Of a stretch of 64,000 bases of DNA, positions 42,574-51,063 are shown one piece after another; position 1 is the first letter of the stretch; each line of letters opens with the position of its first letter. The translations under genes and the position numbers were made by a program. This DNA comes from Sulfurovum sp. GTDB lineage: Bacteria > Campylobacterota > Campylobacteria > Campylobacterales > Sulfurovaceae. The DNA is taken from assembly GCA_023955225.1 (NCBI GenBank), contig JAGSGJ010000006.1, positions 5,372 to 69,371 on the forward strand. The letters run 5' to 3'. The notes below the pieces were generated by a model. It did not search any database, had not been told where the DNA came from, and was given only the letters and a program-made list of their open reading frames with translations.

Positions 42574-42696
42574 AACTTCTCCTAGCATTAGATAATTCAT
42601 ATAATAATATAATAATTTGAAAATATTGTATAAAAATCATTTTTTTAGAGATTTGTATAGTATTAGAGGTTTATAACTGCAATAAAAAGTATTAAT

Positions 42697-43335
42697 TTAT
42701 TTTTGCGTACCGTCTAGTACCGGGACAAATAGACACTGTTCGATTGTTTCAGAAGTAATACGACCGTTTTTCTTATAGTAACGTGTGATGATATGGTAGT
42801 TTTCAGCCTCTTCCACAGGAGCTACCAATATACCCCCTTCAGCCAATTGTTCAAAAAGTACTGCAGGTATCTCTTTGGCCGTTGCAGAAAACAGGATACG
42901 TTCAAAAGGAGCATACTGTTTCCATCCTCTTTGCCCATCATCAAAACGTGTAATAATATTGTGCATTTCAAGGGAAGAAAAACGGCGTTTTGCTTCTTTG
43001 AGAAGCTCGTCGATACGTTCTATGGTAAAGACACGACGACAGATCTTACTAAGTATTGCTGCTTGATAACCGCTTCCACAACCGACTTCAAGAACAGAAT
43101 CAACGCCTTCAAGCTCTAAATGTTGTGTCATTTTAGCGACTGTCAGAGGAGAAGATATCCACTGGCTTGCGGCCAAGGGGAGTGCCTCAAGCTGGTATGC
43201 AAGATGTTTAAATTGTGAGGGAACAAAAGTCTCTCTGTCAACAGCTAGAAATGCCTCTTTGACATGCTCATCCAATGCAAAGTGTTTCTCGATCTCTACA
43301 ACAAGATTTTGTCGCTGTCTCGCTTTTATCATCAA
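42697..43335 (-). CDS. pcm: protein-L-isoaspartate O-methyltransferase
   Basis: A 212-residue SAM-dependent methyltransferase with motif I VLEVGCGSGYQ and the family stretch ISSPLTVAKMTQHLEL. It repairs isoaspartyl residues in aged proteins. Normal length. Confidence 0.94.
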   Translation of the reverse strand: MMIKARQRQNLVVEIEKHFALDEHVKEAFLAVDRETFVPSQFKHLAYQLEALPLAASQWISSPLTVAKMTQHLELEGVDSVLEVGCGSGYQAAILSKICRRVFTIERIDELLKEAKRRFSSLEMHNIITRFDDGQRGWKQYAPFERILFSATAKEIPAVLFEQLAEGGILVAPVEEAENYHIITRYYKKNGRITSETIEQCLFVPVLDGTQK

Positions 43336-43446
43336 TTAAAGTCCCTCATCCCAAATAATGCAGGAATTCTATCTAAAATCTAGTTAAAAAGGCTTTTGAG
43401 CTTATCCCAATAATAGTACACATAGCAATTGCATTCTTTTATCCCT

Positions 43447-44178
43447 CTAGTCCATCACTATGTAGCGACGCATTTTTTTAATTTCTCTGAAGTCTATGCT
43501 TCCCTCTACTGCCTCTAATTCATCATTCATGGTCACTTCTCCTGTAGGAGAGATGATAGAAGATGAGCTTGCCATATCTTCATCACAAGAGTTTGAGACA
43601 ACAACATAACATTGATTCATTACAGCTAGTGCACGTGAAAGTACTTCCAAGTGTGTTTTGCGAGGCTTCCCCCATCTTGAAGGGATAAACACTACATCTG
43701 CACCTTCTACCTGTTCCCATAACTCTTTAAACCGTAACTCAAAACAGAGAAGTATGGCATACTTCACCCCTTCTATCTCAAAAGGTTTGATCTTCTTCTT
43801 TTTCCCCGCTTGAAAATAGAGGTCTTCATCTCCAAGTTTAAAGAGTTTTACCTTCTCTTGACGATGTACTATTTTATGCTTATGAATAACCACTGCCTGA
43901 TTGACAAAATTCTCACCCTCTTCAAGGATAAGTGTGAACACCACGATCTGTTCATTCACCTCTTTTTTCAGCGTTTTGAGTGCATTGGCCGAAAATTTTG
44001 CTGCTGTAGCCATATGTTCATAATCAAATGCCGTCAAAAAGACTTCCGGTGCCACAACGATATGTTTATCTTGATGTTCTTTCAGGTGAAAAAGCAGTGT
44101 ATCCAGGTTTTCCTGATACCGTTTCCGAGAAGGAAGCTGCAGTGTAACAACTTCCATGGTTTTAGGCATGCTTAACAT
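43447..44178 (-). CDS. carbon-nitrogen hydrolase (nitrilase superfamily)
   Basis: A 243-residue enzyme with the nitrilase triad Glu (VAPEVF), Lys (REKVKLF-type: QEKVKLF) and Cys (LLCFELRF). Substrate unknown; it may be a deaminated-glutathione amidase-like or omega-amidase-like enzyme. It starts 8 bases after nrdB, so the two share a transcript; three ATG codons in the first ten residues leave the exact start open. Confidence 0.87.
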   Translation of the reverse strand: MLSMPKTMEVVTLQLPSRKRYQENLDTLLFHLKEHQDKHIVVAPEVFLTAFDYEHMATAAKFSANALKTLKKEVNEQIVVFTLILEEGENFVNQAVVIHKHKIVHRQEKVKLFKLGDEDLYFQAGKKKKIKPFEIEGVKYAILLCFELRFKELWEQVEGADVVFIPSRWGKPRKTHLEVLSRALAVMNQCYVVVSNSCDEDMASSSSIISPTGEVTMNDELEAVEGSIDFREIKKMRRYIVMD

Positions 44179-44186
44179 GTTGAGAC

Positions 44187-45206
44187 CTAAAAGTCGTCAA
44201 GGTCCAGACTTCCTTTGGAATAGTTCGTTACATTCCCTTCAAAGAAGTTTGTCTTTTGGTCATTGAATTGTGAGAAATTATCTACCCATTTGATAGGATG
44301 TTCTACATTATAGATCTTTTCAAGTCCTACTGCATGGAGTCTTTTATCTGCAAGATACTGAATATACTGTTCGATGATATCATCTGTAAGCCCTAGTATC
44401 TGCCCTTGTGTGATATAGGCTCCCCATTCACACTCAAGTTTCACTGCAGACCTGAACATTTCATACACATCATCTATAAGCTCTTTGGTAAAAAGCTCCG
44501 GTCTCTCTTTTTTCGTAGAGTTGATCATGTTCTGGAACAAAAGAAGGTGTGTCACTTCATCCCTTTGGATGAAACGTATCATCTGTGCTGTTCCAAGCAT
44601 TTTATCTGAACGTGCCAGTGTATAGAGGTAGGCAAAACCGCTGTAAAAATAGATACCCTCAAGAATCTGATTGGCAAACATCGCTTTTACGATATTTTCA
44701 TCTGTAGGATTACTTGTAAGCTCATCATACACGTTGGCTATAGCATCATTTTTAGACTTGAGCATCATATCTCTTCTCCAAAGATCATAGATCTCATCAG
44801 AGTTTGTAGAGATACTGTCTACCATTACCGCATAACTCTGAGAGTGTAACGCCTCTTCAAATGCCTGTCTCACCAAGATAAGATTCACTTCCGGAGAAGT
44901 AATGTAAGGGTTAAGGTTATCAATAATGTTATTGGTTTGCAAAGAGTCCATAAAAATAAGTTGCGCAAGCACTTTGTCGTACGCAGACTTCTCTGAATCC
45001 GTGAGGTGTTTATAGTCATTCACATCACGGGTCATATCTACCTCTTTAGGGAACCAAGTGTTATTTAGCATCATCTCCCATAGGTTATAAGCCCACTGGT
45101 ATTTGATATCATTCAGTTCAAATATCCCTGTAGGATCTCCACCAAATATTTTACGTTCGCTTGTTTTTTCTTTTGAGTCAGGGTTGTATATTTTTTTTCG
45201 TTCCAT
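44187..45206 (-). CDS. nrdB: class I ribonucleotide reductase, beta subunit
   Basis: A 339-residue R2 protein. Metal ligands can be seen in FEEALHSQSY and RDEVTHLLLF; the radical Tyr is expected just after the first. It supplies the radical for NrdA to reduce ribonucleotides. The alpha subunit gene lies 6 kb away (51064-53433), same strand, so the subunits are not in one operon. Confidence 0.95.
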   Translation of the reverse strand: MERKKIYNPDSKEKTSERKIFGGDPTGIFELNDIKYQWAYNLWEMMLNNTWFPKEVDMTRDVNDYKHLTDSEKSAYDKVLAQLIFMDSLQTNNIIDNLNPYITSPEVNLILVRQAFEEALHSQSYAVMVDSISTNSDEIYDLWRRDMMLKSKNDAIANVYDELTSNPTDENIVKAMFANQILEGIYFYSGFAYLYTLARSDKMLGTAQMIRFIQRDEVTHLLLFQNMINSTKKERPELFTKELIDDVYEMFRSAVKLECEWGAYITQGQILGLTDDIIEQYIQYLADKRLHAVGLEKIYNVEHPIKWVDNFSQFNDQKTNFFEGNVTNYSKGSLDLDDF

Positions 45207-45282
45207 CTGTATGCCTTGATAGTTTTTTCGTCTATTATTTTAAAACATTATACACATTTTGGCTGATTGTTTAGTTAGAATA

Positions 45283-45408
45283 AATCCATGATGAATGGCT
45301 ACGCATTTTACAAGATTGCGATTATGTTTCTATACGCACCACAGATGACATTTTCGAACACTACAGTATCATCATTACAATGCATATACATGGACGCAGA
45401 GATTAAAT
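45283..45408 (+). pseudogene. possible gene remnant
   Basis: The 276-base gap after nrdB includes a frame without a start codon that reads like protein (WLRILQDCDYVSIRT...) up to a TAA near 45408, and an overlapping 41-codon frame from the ATG at 45288. Neither matches a family I know. It may be decayed coding sequence beside the duplicated gene that follows. Confidence 0.25.
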
Positions 45409-45482
45409 AATTTTATATTACAGGTAGCTTTTCGTGGGAAATATATTTGAAAAGAAATAAGCATCTATTACGGGAGACAAGG

Positions 45483-45743
45483 ATGCAAAATAAAGTGAAA
45501 AGCTACCTAGAAAGTCTGAAGTATCAAAAAGGGATAAGAGTCATTCATGACTTTCATGGCGATAGTATAGTCTCAGTGTATGAAGTAAGTGTGAAGTCTG
45601 CCTACCTACTAACCATAAAAGAAAAGCATTTTTATATTTGCAATGTTATTTTTGATGGATTTATATTTTTAAGACAAGGCAACTTTTGTACTGTTTTAAA
45701 GGAGGGCATCCAAACAGGGAAAGCAGGATGCCATATAAAATAA
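45483..45743 (+). CDS. hypothetical protein, first of a duplicated pair
   Basis: An 86-residue protein (MQNKVKSYLESLKYQKG at the start) of unknown family with no signal or membrane segment. The ATG at 45483 follows GGGAGACAAGG. A second, broken copy of its first 17 codons begins at 45729, overlapping its end, which points to local duplication. Coding status is uncertain. Confidence 0.5.
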   Translation: MQNKVKSYLESLKYQKGIRVIHDFHGDSIVSVYEVSVKSAYLLTIKEKHFYICNVIFDGFIFLRQGNFCTVLKEGIQTGKAGCHIK

Positions 45744-45780
45744 AAAGTTACTTAGAAAACCCTAGAGGCTAAAAAGGGAG
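45728..45780 (+). repeat. direct repeat of the start of the preceding gene
   Basis: The 53 bases at 45728-45780 match 45482-45534 at about three quarters of positions, including ATG, AAAAGYTACYTAGAAA and the closing AAAAAGGGA. The second copy reads MPYKIKSYLENPRG then a stop. Confidence 0.6.
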
Positions 45781-45844
45781 GGAGGAGCCCCCTGTGGTCT
45801 TCATACTGCTACTATAGCCTTTTTGTGTGTACTGATTGTGAAGT

Positions 45845-46159
45845 CTACAGGTAAGAACAGCAATAATCTGTGATAGTTGAAACTTTTACTTGAAATTTAG
45901 AGTTTGCAGGTACATTAAAAGATTCTCCACCCTGAATGCTTACCCATGCATCACTCCCTGGCAGTTTTATCTCCAGCTCTCCTGCTGTGATCTCCATGAG
46001 TTCTGCTGCTGCTGTACCAAATTCATATTCACCAGGCAACATAAATCCTAAAGTCTTTTTACTTCCGTCAGAGAAATTTACCGTACGGCTTGTGACTGCA
46101 CCGTCAAAATAGCTATTGCCTTCTAGTTCTACACTTACATTTTCAAGGTTTTTCATCAA
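45845..46159 (-). CDS. ppnP: pyrimidine/purine nucleoside phosphorylase (YaiE family)
   Basis: A 104-residue cupin-fold protein of the DUF1255/PpnP family (SYFDGAVTSRTV, GFMLPGEYEFGT, ESFNVPANS). By family it splits nucleosides with phosphate. Full length, stands alone. Confidence 0.9.
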   Translation of the reverse strand: MMKNLENVSVELEGNSYFDGAVTSRTVNFSDGSKKTLGFMLPGEYEFGTAAAELMEITAGELEIKLPGSDAWVSIQGGESFNVPANSKFQVKVSTITDYCCSYL

Positions 46160-46234
46160 AATATCCTTTTTTTTGATAGGATTATAGCGAAATCATGATG
46201 CTTATTGTATAATAAAATATTGTGAGGGATTTGT

Positions 46235-47347
46235 ATGAAAAAATTATTGTATATAACAGACCAAGATGAATATATGGACCATAGTTTCATGGCTCCTTTA
46301 TTTGAAAAGTATTTAAGTCAATATGTAACTGTTGACATTGTCTATTTTACAGAATTTAAATCTGATTTTGAACAAAAAAATGAGCATAATTTTACTATGC
46401 CAACAAGATATAAAGATGTACTTCTTGATGAACTTAACAGAAATGATGTGCATATTGACAGCTATGCTTATGTGATGGTAAGAAATGATATAGACATCAT
46501 GAAGCATGTACTTAAAGAAAAAGACAAATACCAATACAAAACTGCCTTTAGGCTCTCTACTCCAAAGAGAAGAATAAAGATCAGATGTTGTATCGCGGAG
46601 GGGGAAAACACCCTTTTAGATACAGTGACAGATAAGTTTAAAACCTTCTCTGAAACAAAGATCATCAACATGTGCGATGTATTTTTACCTACTTCTCATA
46701 GTATGCATGAAGTATTTTTCCCTAAGGTAACGACAAAAACCATTATCTGTCCCCCAGGGATAGACCCAAATATGCTTCATCCGAACATACAGCATAAAGG
46801 AGAAGAAAAAAGATTTTTTTATGCAGGGACTTTAGACAAGGTAAGAGAATTTGAAACTGTATTGGAAGCTTTTTCGAAAGTGGCAAGTGATAGCTGGAAA
46901 CTGAGTATTTCAACCAGAGACCCTCAGTATACACTTGAAATGATCAAACAATATAAAAACATAGAGAGCAATATTGAAATTCATAATGCCAAAAATAGAG
47001 ATGAACTGCTTGACCTCATTGCCAAAGCAGATATAGGGGTGGCTCTTTTACCTGATTATCCTGTGTACAATACTTCCACTCCTGTAAAAATATTTGACTA
47101 TTACTCCTCTGCAATCCCCTGTATCATGACAAATTCCGGACATACCAACAAAATCTTTACAGATTGTAACGATGCCTGGTTTTGCAAGTTTGAACAAAAT
47201 GATATAAAAGAGAAACTTGAATACATCATATCTCTCAGCAAAGAATCCATTTCCGAGATAGGTATTAAAGGTCAAAAAAGATTATTGGACATACGAAATT
47301 ATGAAAAAACCGCTAAAGATTTAGCAATGAAACTAGAAGCACTTTAA
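46235..47347 (+). CDS. glycosyltransferase, GT-B fold
   Basis: A 370-residue protein with an N-terminal domain without clear family and a C-terminal GT4-like half (ICPPGIDPNMLHP, then FFYAGTLDKVREFE, then STPVKIFDYYSSAIPCIMTN). It probably adds a sugar to a surface glycan; donor and acceptor unknown. The RBS is GAGGG. The next gene is 6 bases away. Confidence 0.82.
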   Translation: MKKLLYITDQDEYMDHSFMAPLFEKYLSQYVTVDIVYFTEFKSDFEQKNEHNFTMPTRYKDVLLDELNRNDVHIDSYAYVMVRNDIDIMKHVLKEKDKYQYKTAFRLSTPKRRIKIRCCIAEGENTLLDTVTDKFKTFSETKIINMCDVFLPTSHSMHEVFFPKVTTKTIICPPGIDPNMLHPNIQHKGEEKRFFYAGTLDKVREFETVLEAFSKVASDSWKLSISTRDPQYTLEMIKQYKNIESNIEIHNAKNRDELLDLIAKADIGVALLPDYPVYNTSTPVKIFDYYSSAIPCIMTNSGHTNKIFTDCNDAWFCKFEQNDIKEKLEYIISLSKESISEIGIKGQKRLLDIRNYEKTAKDLAMKLEAL

Positions 47348-47353
47348 AACAAC

Positions 47354-48727
47354 ATGGAGAATCAAACAGTGAAAAACAAACATTATGATGTTTTAATCGT
47401 CGGAGGCGGAATCTCCGGAACAGCGCTCTTTTATGAATTGGCAAAATACACAGATGTAAAGTCTCTGTGTCTACTTGAAAAATATGAAGCCCTATCTACC
47501 CTAAATTCTAAAGGTACAAGTAATTCGCAAACTATCCACGTAGGCGATATAGAAACAAACTATACCCTGGAAAAAGCAAAAATCACAAAAAGAACAGCAA
47601 AAATGATAGAGAAATTTTGTTTACAGTATGGTTTGGAAGACAAAATCATGTTTGCACATCAAAAAATGGCACTGGGTGTGGGGAAAAAAGAAGTTCATTT
47701 TATCGAAAGTAGATACAATGAATTTAAAGAGCTCTTCCCCTATCTTGAACTTTGGGATGTAGCGAAGCTAAAAGAACTTGAACCAAAACTTGTCTATGCA
47801 GACAAAGAACAAACAAAGATACGTCCAGAGCCTATCATTGCTATGGGAACATCCACCCAATATACTACAGTGGATTTTGGTGAAATGTCTGAAGCGTTAG
47901 CCTTGCAGGCGCAACAAGCATCTGATGCCATTACGGACATTTTTTACCATTCGCAGGTTGAGCAGGTTGAAGAGATGGGAGATAAAACCTTTAAAGTCAC
48001 AACGACTAATGGGGAACAGTATACTGCTGATTTTGTTGTAGTGGACGCAGGAGCACACTCACTCTTTTTGGCACATCAGATGGGTTACGGAAAACATATG
48101 GGCTGCTTGCCTATGGCAGGCAGTTTTTACATGACAGATGGACATTTCCTCAATGGAAAAGTCTATATGGTACAAAACAATAAACTTCCTTTTGCAGCAC
48201 TTCACGGTGATCCGGATATTTTAGCAGAAGGAAAAACAAGGTTTGGACCCACAGCACTCATGCTGCCAAAACTTGAAAGATTTAAGCCGGGTACCTATTT
48301 AGATTTTTGGAAAACCTTAAATTTTGACTTAAAAATAGTAAAAATATTTTGGGATCTACTTAAGGACAGTGATATCAGAAACTACATATTTAAAAACTTT
48401 TTGTTTGAAGTGCCTTTTATCAATAAAAAATTATTTGTACAGGATGCCCGAAAGATCGTACCTTCATTAAGTGTAGATGACATAGAGTATGCAAAAGGAT
48501 TTGGAGGTGTTAGACCACAAGTTTTGGACAAAGAAAAAGAAAAACTCATGTTAGGAGAAGCATCCATTAATCCAGGATGCGGCATCATCTTTAACATGAC
48601 CCCAAGTCCGGGGGCAACCTCATGTCTGGGGAATGCCGAAAGAGACCTCAAAGTTGTAGTTGAGTATCTTGGATTAGAATATGATGAGGCTCAATTGCTT
48701 AAAGATTTAACAGAAGAAGCCCTTTAA
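47354..48727 (+). CDS. mqo: malate:quinone oxidoreductase-like FAD enzyme
   Basis: A 457-residue flavoprotein with the FAD motif VLIVGGGISGTA and the C-terminal GCGIIFNMTPSPGATS stretch, like the Helicobacter-type MQO. It would oxidise malate to oxaloacetate and pass electrons to the quinone pool at the membrane. The citrate synthase gene follows on the same strand, which supports a TCA role. A GTG at 47369 behind GGAG is a better-placed start than the ATG at 47354. Confidence 0.75.
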   Translation: MENQTVKNKHYDVLIVGGGISGTALFYELAKYTDVKSLCLLEKYEALSTLNSKGTSNSQTIHVGDIETNYTLEKAKITKRTAKMIEKFCLQYGLEDKIMFAHQKMALGVGKKEVHFIESRYNEFKELFPYLELWDVAKLKELEPKLVYADKEQTKIRPEPIIAMGTSTQYTTVDFGEMSEALALQAQQASDAITDIFYHSQVEQVEEMGDKTFKVTTTNGEQYTADFVVVDAGAHSLFLAHQMGYGKHMGCLPMAGSFYMTDGHFLNGKVYMVQNNKLPFAALHGDPDILAEGKTRFGPTALMLPKLERFKPGTYLDFWKTLNFDLKIVKIFWDLLKDSDIRNYIFKNFLFEVPFINKKLFVQDARKIVPSLSVDDIEYAKGFGGVRPQVLDKEKEKLMLGEASINPGCGIIFNMTPSPGATSCLGNAERDLKVVVEYLGLEYDEAQLLKDLTEEAL

Positions 48728-48734
48728 AAAATAA

Positions 48735-49001
48735 AGGGGACATCTAATAATAGGTGACACCCACATTGGGTTTTTGCAAATGTAAGATTGTCCAAGAGAT
48801 TTGCAAGTCCTAGCCAAAGCTAAGACGCTGTAAATATTTTGTGTAAGATTGCGTTTGCAAAGCCCACCATTCGGGCATCACTAGCTTTCGCCTATGCATT
48901 GTTACTCTTTTTCGACTTAGCTAGGGCTAGGTCTGTAAAGAGTGCTAGCCCAGACAAAAGCTAGAGATGTTGTAGGTATGACCTATTGCTAGAGGTTCCC
49001 T
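48735..49001 (+). repeat. 267-bp structured non-coding repeat, copy 2
   Basis: Homologous to 6627-6894 through its middle, same length within one base. Its ends also form an inverted repeat (48735-48759 with 48977-49001, 19 of 25 matches), but of another sequence than in copy 1. The two inner hairpins are kept, with compensatory changes (for example TTACAAA/TTTGTAA becomes TTGCAAA/TTTGCAA). It lies between mqo and gltA, in the same direction as both. Confidence 0.8.
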
Positions 49002-49074
49002 GAATACACACACATTCTACACACGTACACTATAGTAGAGACATATTGTAAATCTCTATTATAGGACATGTCAC

Positions 49075-50358
49075 ATGAAAAAAAACACTATGACGCTCAC
49101 TGACAATCGCACAAATAAAATTTACGAATACAATATTTTAGAGGCCTCAAGGGGGCCCGCTGTCCTAGACATCCGAACTTTTTTTTCTGACTCCGGCATG
49201 TTCACCTATGATCCTGGGTTTACCGCTACAGCAGCCTGTGAATCTACCATTACTTTTATAGATGGGGGGAAAGGTGAACTACGTTATCGTGGTATAAGCA
49301 TAGAAGATTTAGCTAAAAATTATAGCTATCTGGAAACATGTTTTCTCCTTCTTAATAGCCGACTTCCCTCTAAAAAGGAACTGACCGACTTTGATCTGGA
49401 AATACGGCACCGTACCTTTTTACATGAAGGACTCCGACATCTTTTTTCCGCTTTTCCGGACAATGCACACCCCATGGCAACACTCTCTGCTGCCGTTACC
49501 GCACTCTCTGCCTTTTATAATGATCATATTGAAATGGACAAAGAAGAAGAGTACCTGGAGATGGCACATCGTATCATCTCTAAAATACCCACCATAGTAG
49601 CCTTTTCATACCGCCACTCTCTAGGTATTCCTTTTATCCAACCCGATATAGACTTAAGTTTTACAGAGAATTTCCTCACAATGCTACGTGCTTATCCCGG
49701 AGGTAAAATGCACCTTTGCTCTGATGGACATGAAGAGATAAAGGATGTTGAAGTGCGTGCACTTGACACGATCTTCACCCTGCATGCCGATCATGAGCAG
49801 AATGCATCTACCACTGTAGTCCGTGGTGTTGCCTCTACCGGCGCACACCCTTATGTGGCCATATCATCTGGGATCTCAGCACTTTGGGGAAGAGCACATG
49901 GCGGAGCCAATGAATCAGTCATCGCTCAACTTGAGCACATCGGTTCTGTTGACAAAGTAGAAGAGTTTATAGCAAAAGCAAAAGACCCCAATGATAATTT
50001 TCGTCTTATGGGCTTTGGTCACAGAGTCTACAAAAATTTTGATCCAAGAGCCAAAATCCTCAAAGAGTTACAGGATGAACTAAGGGAAGAGCTCAATCTT
50101 GATACAGAACTCATGGCTATAGCAAGAAAGATAGAAGAGATTGCATTAAGTGACGAATATTTTGTTTCAAGAAATCTTTACCCAAATATAGATTTTTACA
50201 CCGGCATCATTTTAACTGCCCTTCAAATATCAAAAACCATGTTCACTCCAATTTTTGTCATAGGACGAACCGTTGGATGGATAACCCAATGGATAGAATT
50301 TAAAAAAGATAAAACGTCTAAAATTGCCAGACCAAGACAGTTTTATAGCGGTGCATGA
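49075..50358 (+). CDS. gltA: citrate synthase
   Basis: A 427-residue type II citrate synthase with catalytic His in LHADHEQN and GFGHRVYKNFDPRA. It condenses oxaloacetate and acetyl-CoA; in autotrophic Campylobacterota with a reductive TCA cycle its direction or use may differ. Preceded by the structured repeat; a hairpin spans its stop codon. Confidence 0.95.
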   Translation: MKKNTMTLTDNRTNKIYEYNILEASRGPAVLDIRTFFSDSGMFTYDPGFTATAACESTITFIDGGKGELRYRGISIEDLAKNYSYLETCFLLLNSRLPSKKELTDFDLEIRHRTFLHEGLRHLFSAFPDNAHPMATLSAAVTALSAFYNDHIEMDKEEEYLEMAHRIISKIPTIVAFSYRHSLGIPFIQPDIDLSFTENFLTMLRAYPGGKMHLCSDGHEEIKDVEVRALDTIFTLHADHEQNASTTVVRGVASTGAHPYVAISSGISALWGRAHGGANESVIAQLEHIGSVDKVEEFIAKAKDPNDNFRLMGFGHRVYKNFDPRAKILKELQDELREELNLDTELMAIARKIEEIALSDEYFVSRNLYPNIDFYTGIILTALQISKTMFTPIFVIGRTVGWITQWIEFKKDKTSKIARPRQFYSGA

Positions 50359-50402
50359 TAAAACGCATCATTTTATCATCAACATGGCCTCTTTCTAGAG
50401 GC
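50355..50402 (+). terminator. tandem hairpins after gltA
   Basis: A perfect 9-bp stem (ATGATAAAA / TTTTATCAT, 50355-50379) includes the stop codon; a second 6-bp stem (GCCTCT / AGAGGC, 50387-50402) follows, then AT-rich sequence. The remainder of the 401-base gap up to 50759 holds a T-rich and A-rich low-complexity inverted stretch (about 50592-50695) and nothing else I recognise. Confidence 0.5.
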
Positions 50403-50759
50403 TATAATAAGCATCTTTTTTATTTTTTCCATACCATGGGTTAAAAAAGAGTTTAAAGTGGGTTATTTTTTGAGTTAGGTAGTTTACTATCGATTTTAAA
50501 GGTTTTTCAGACTTTCTGATACAAATTGATAAATAATTTACTCCAAAGAGTCATATATAAATAGAAAATCAGATTTTCCGCGTTAGCCGTTTGTACTTTT
50601 ATCTTTTGGGTTCGTTTTTGTCTATGCGTGCAACGTGCTTTTTTTGCGGATGAAAAAAAAGAAAAGGAATAAAGAAGATAAAGATAAAAGTTTTAGAAAA
50701 AGAAATTTTAAAGTATTCATTCACAAACTGAGTTTGCGAACAAGAATCAAATCATATAT

Positions 50760-51035
50760 CTACTTTAGTGCATAAGCATCCTTAAGCATAACTACATCAG
50801 TTAGCTCAATATATTTTTGATGAATTGCATCAGCATTCAACAAAATAAATTTTTGTAAATAAGATCTTTGCTCTCTTGTATTGTCAGACATATACATTTT
50901 TTCCAATATTCTGAGTAAATCATTAAACACAATCCGGTCTTCTTCTGAAAGAGCTTCATGTCCAGAGATATAATATAACTGCTCTCTTGCCGTGTTAGCT
51001 CTTGTAAATAGTATCGATGCATTTAATATGCTCAT
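50760..51035 (-). CDS. hypothetical protein downstream of nrdA
   Basis: A 91-residue, mostly helical soluble protein (ANTAREQLYYISGHEALSEED). Family not recognised. It starts 28 bases after nrdA on the same strand, so it is probably made with the reductase; whether it takes part in deoxynucleotide synthesis is open. Confidence 0.68.
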   Translation of the reverse strand: MSILNASILFTRANTAREQLYYISGHEALSEEDRIVFNDLLRILEKMYMSDNTREQRSYLQKFILLNADAIHQKYIELTDVVMLKDAYALK

Positions 51036-51063
51036 GCTTGTTCCTGCTCAATTATTTTGTAAT

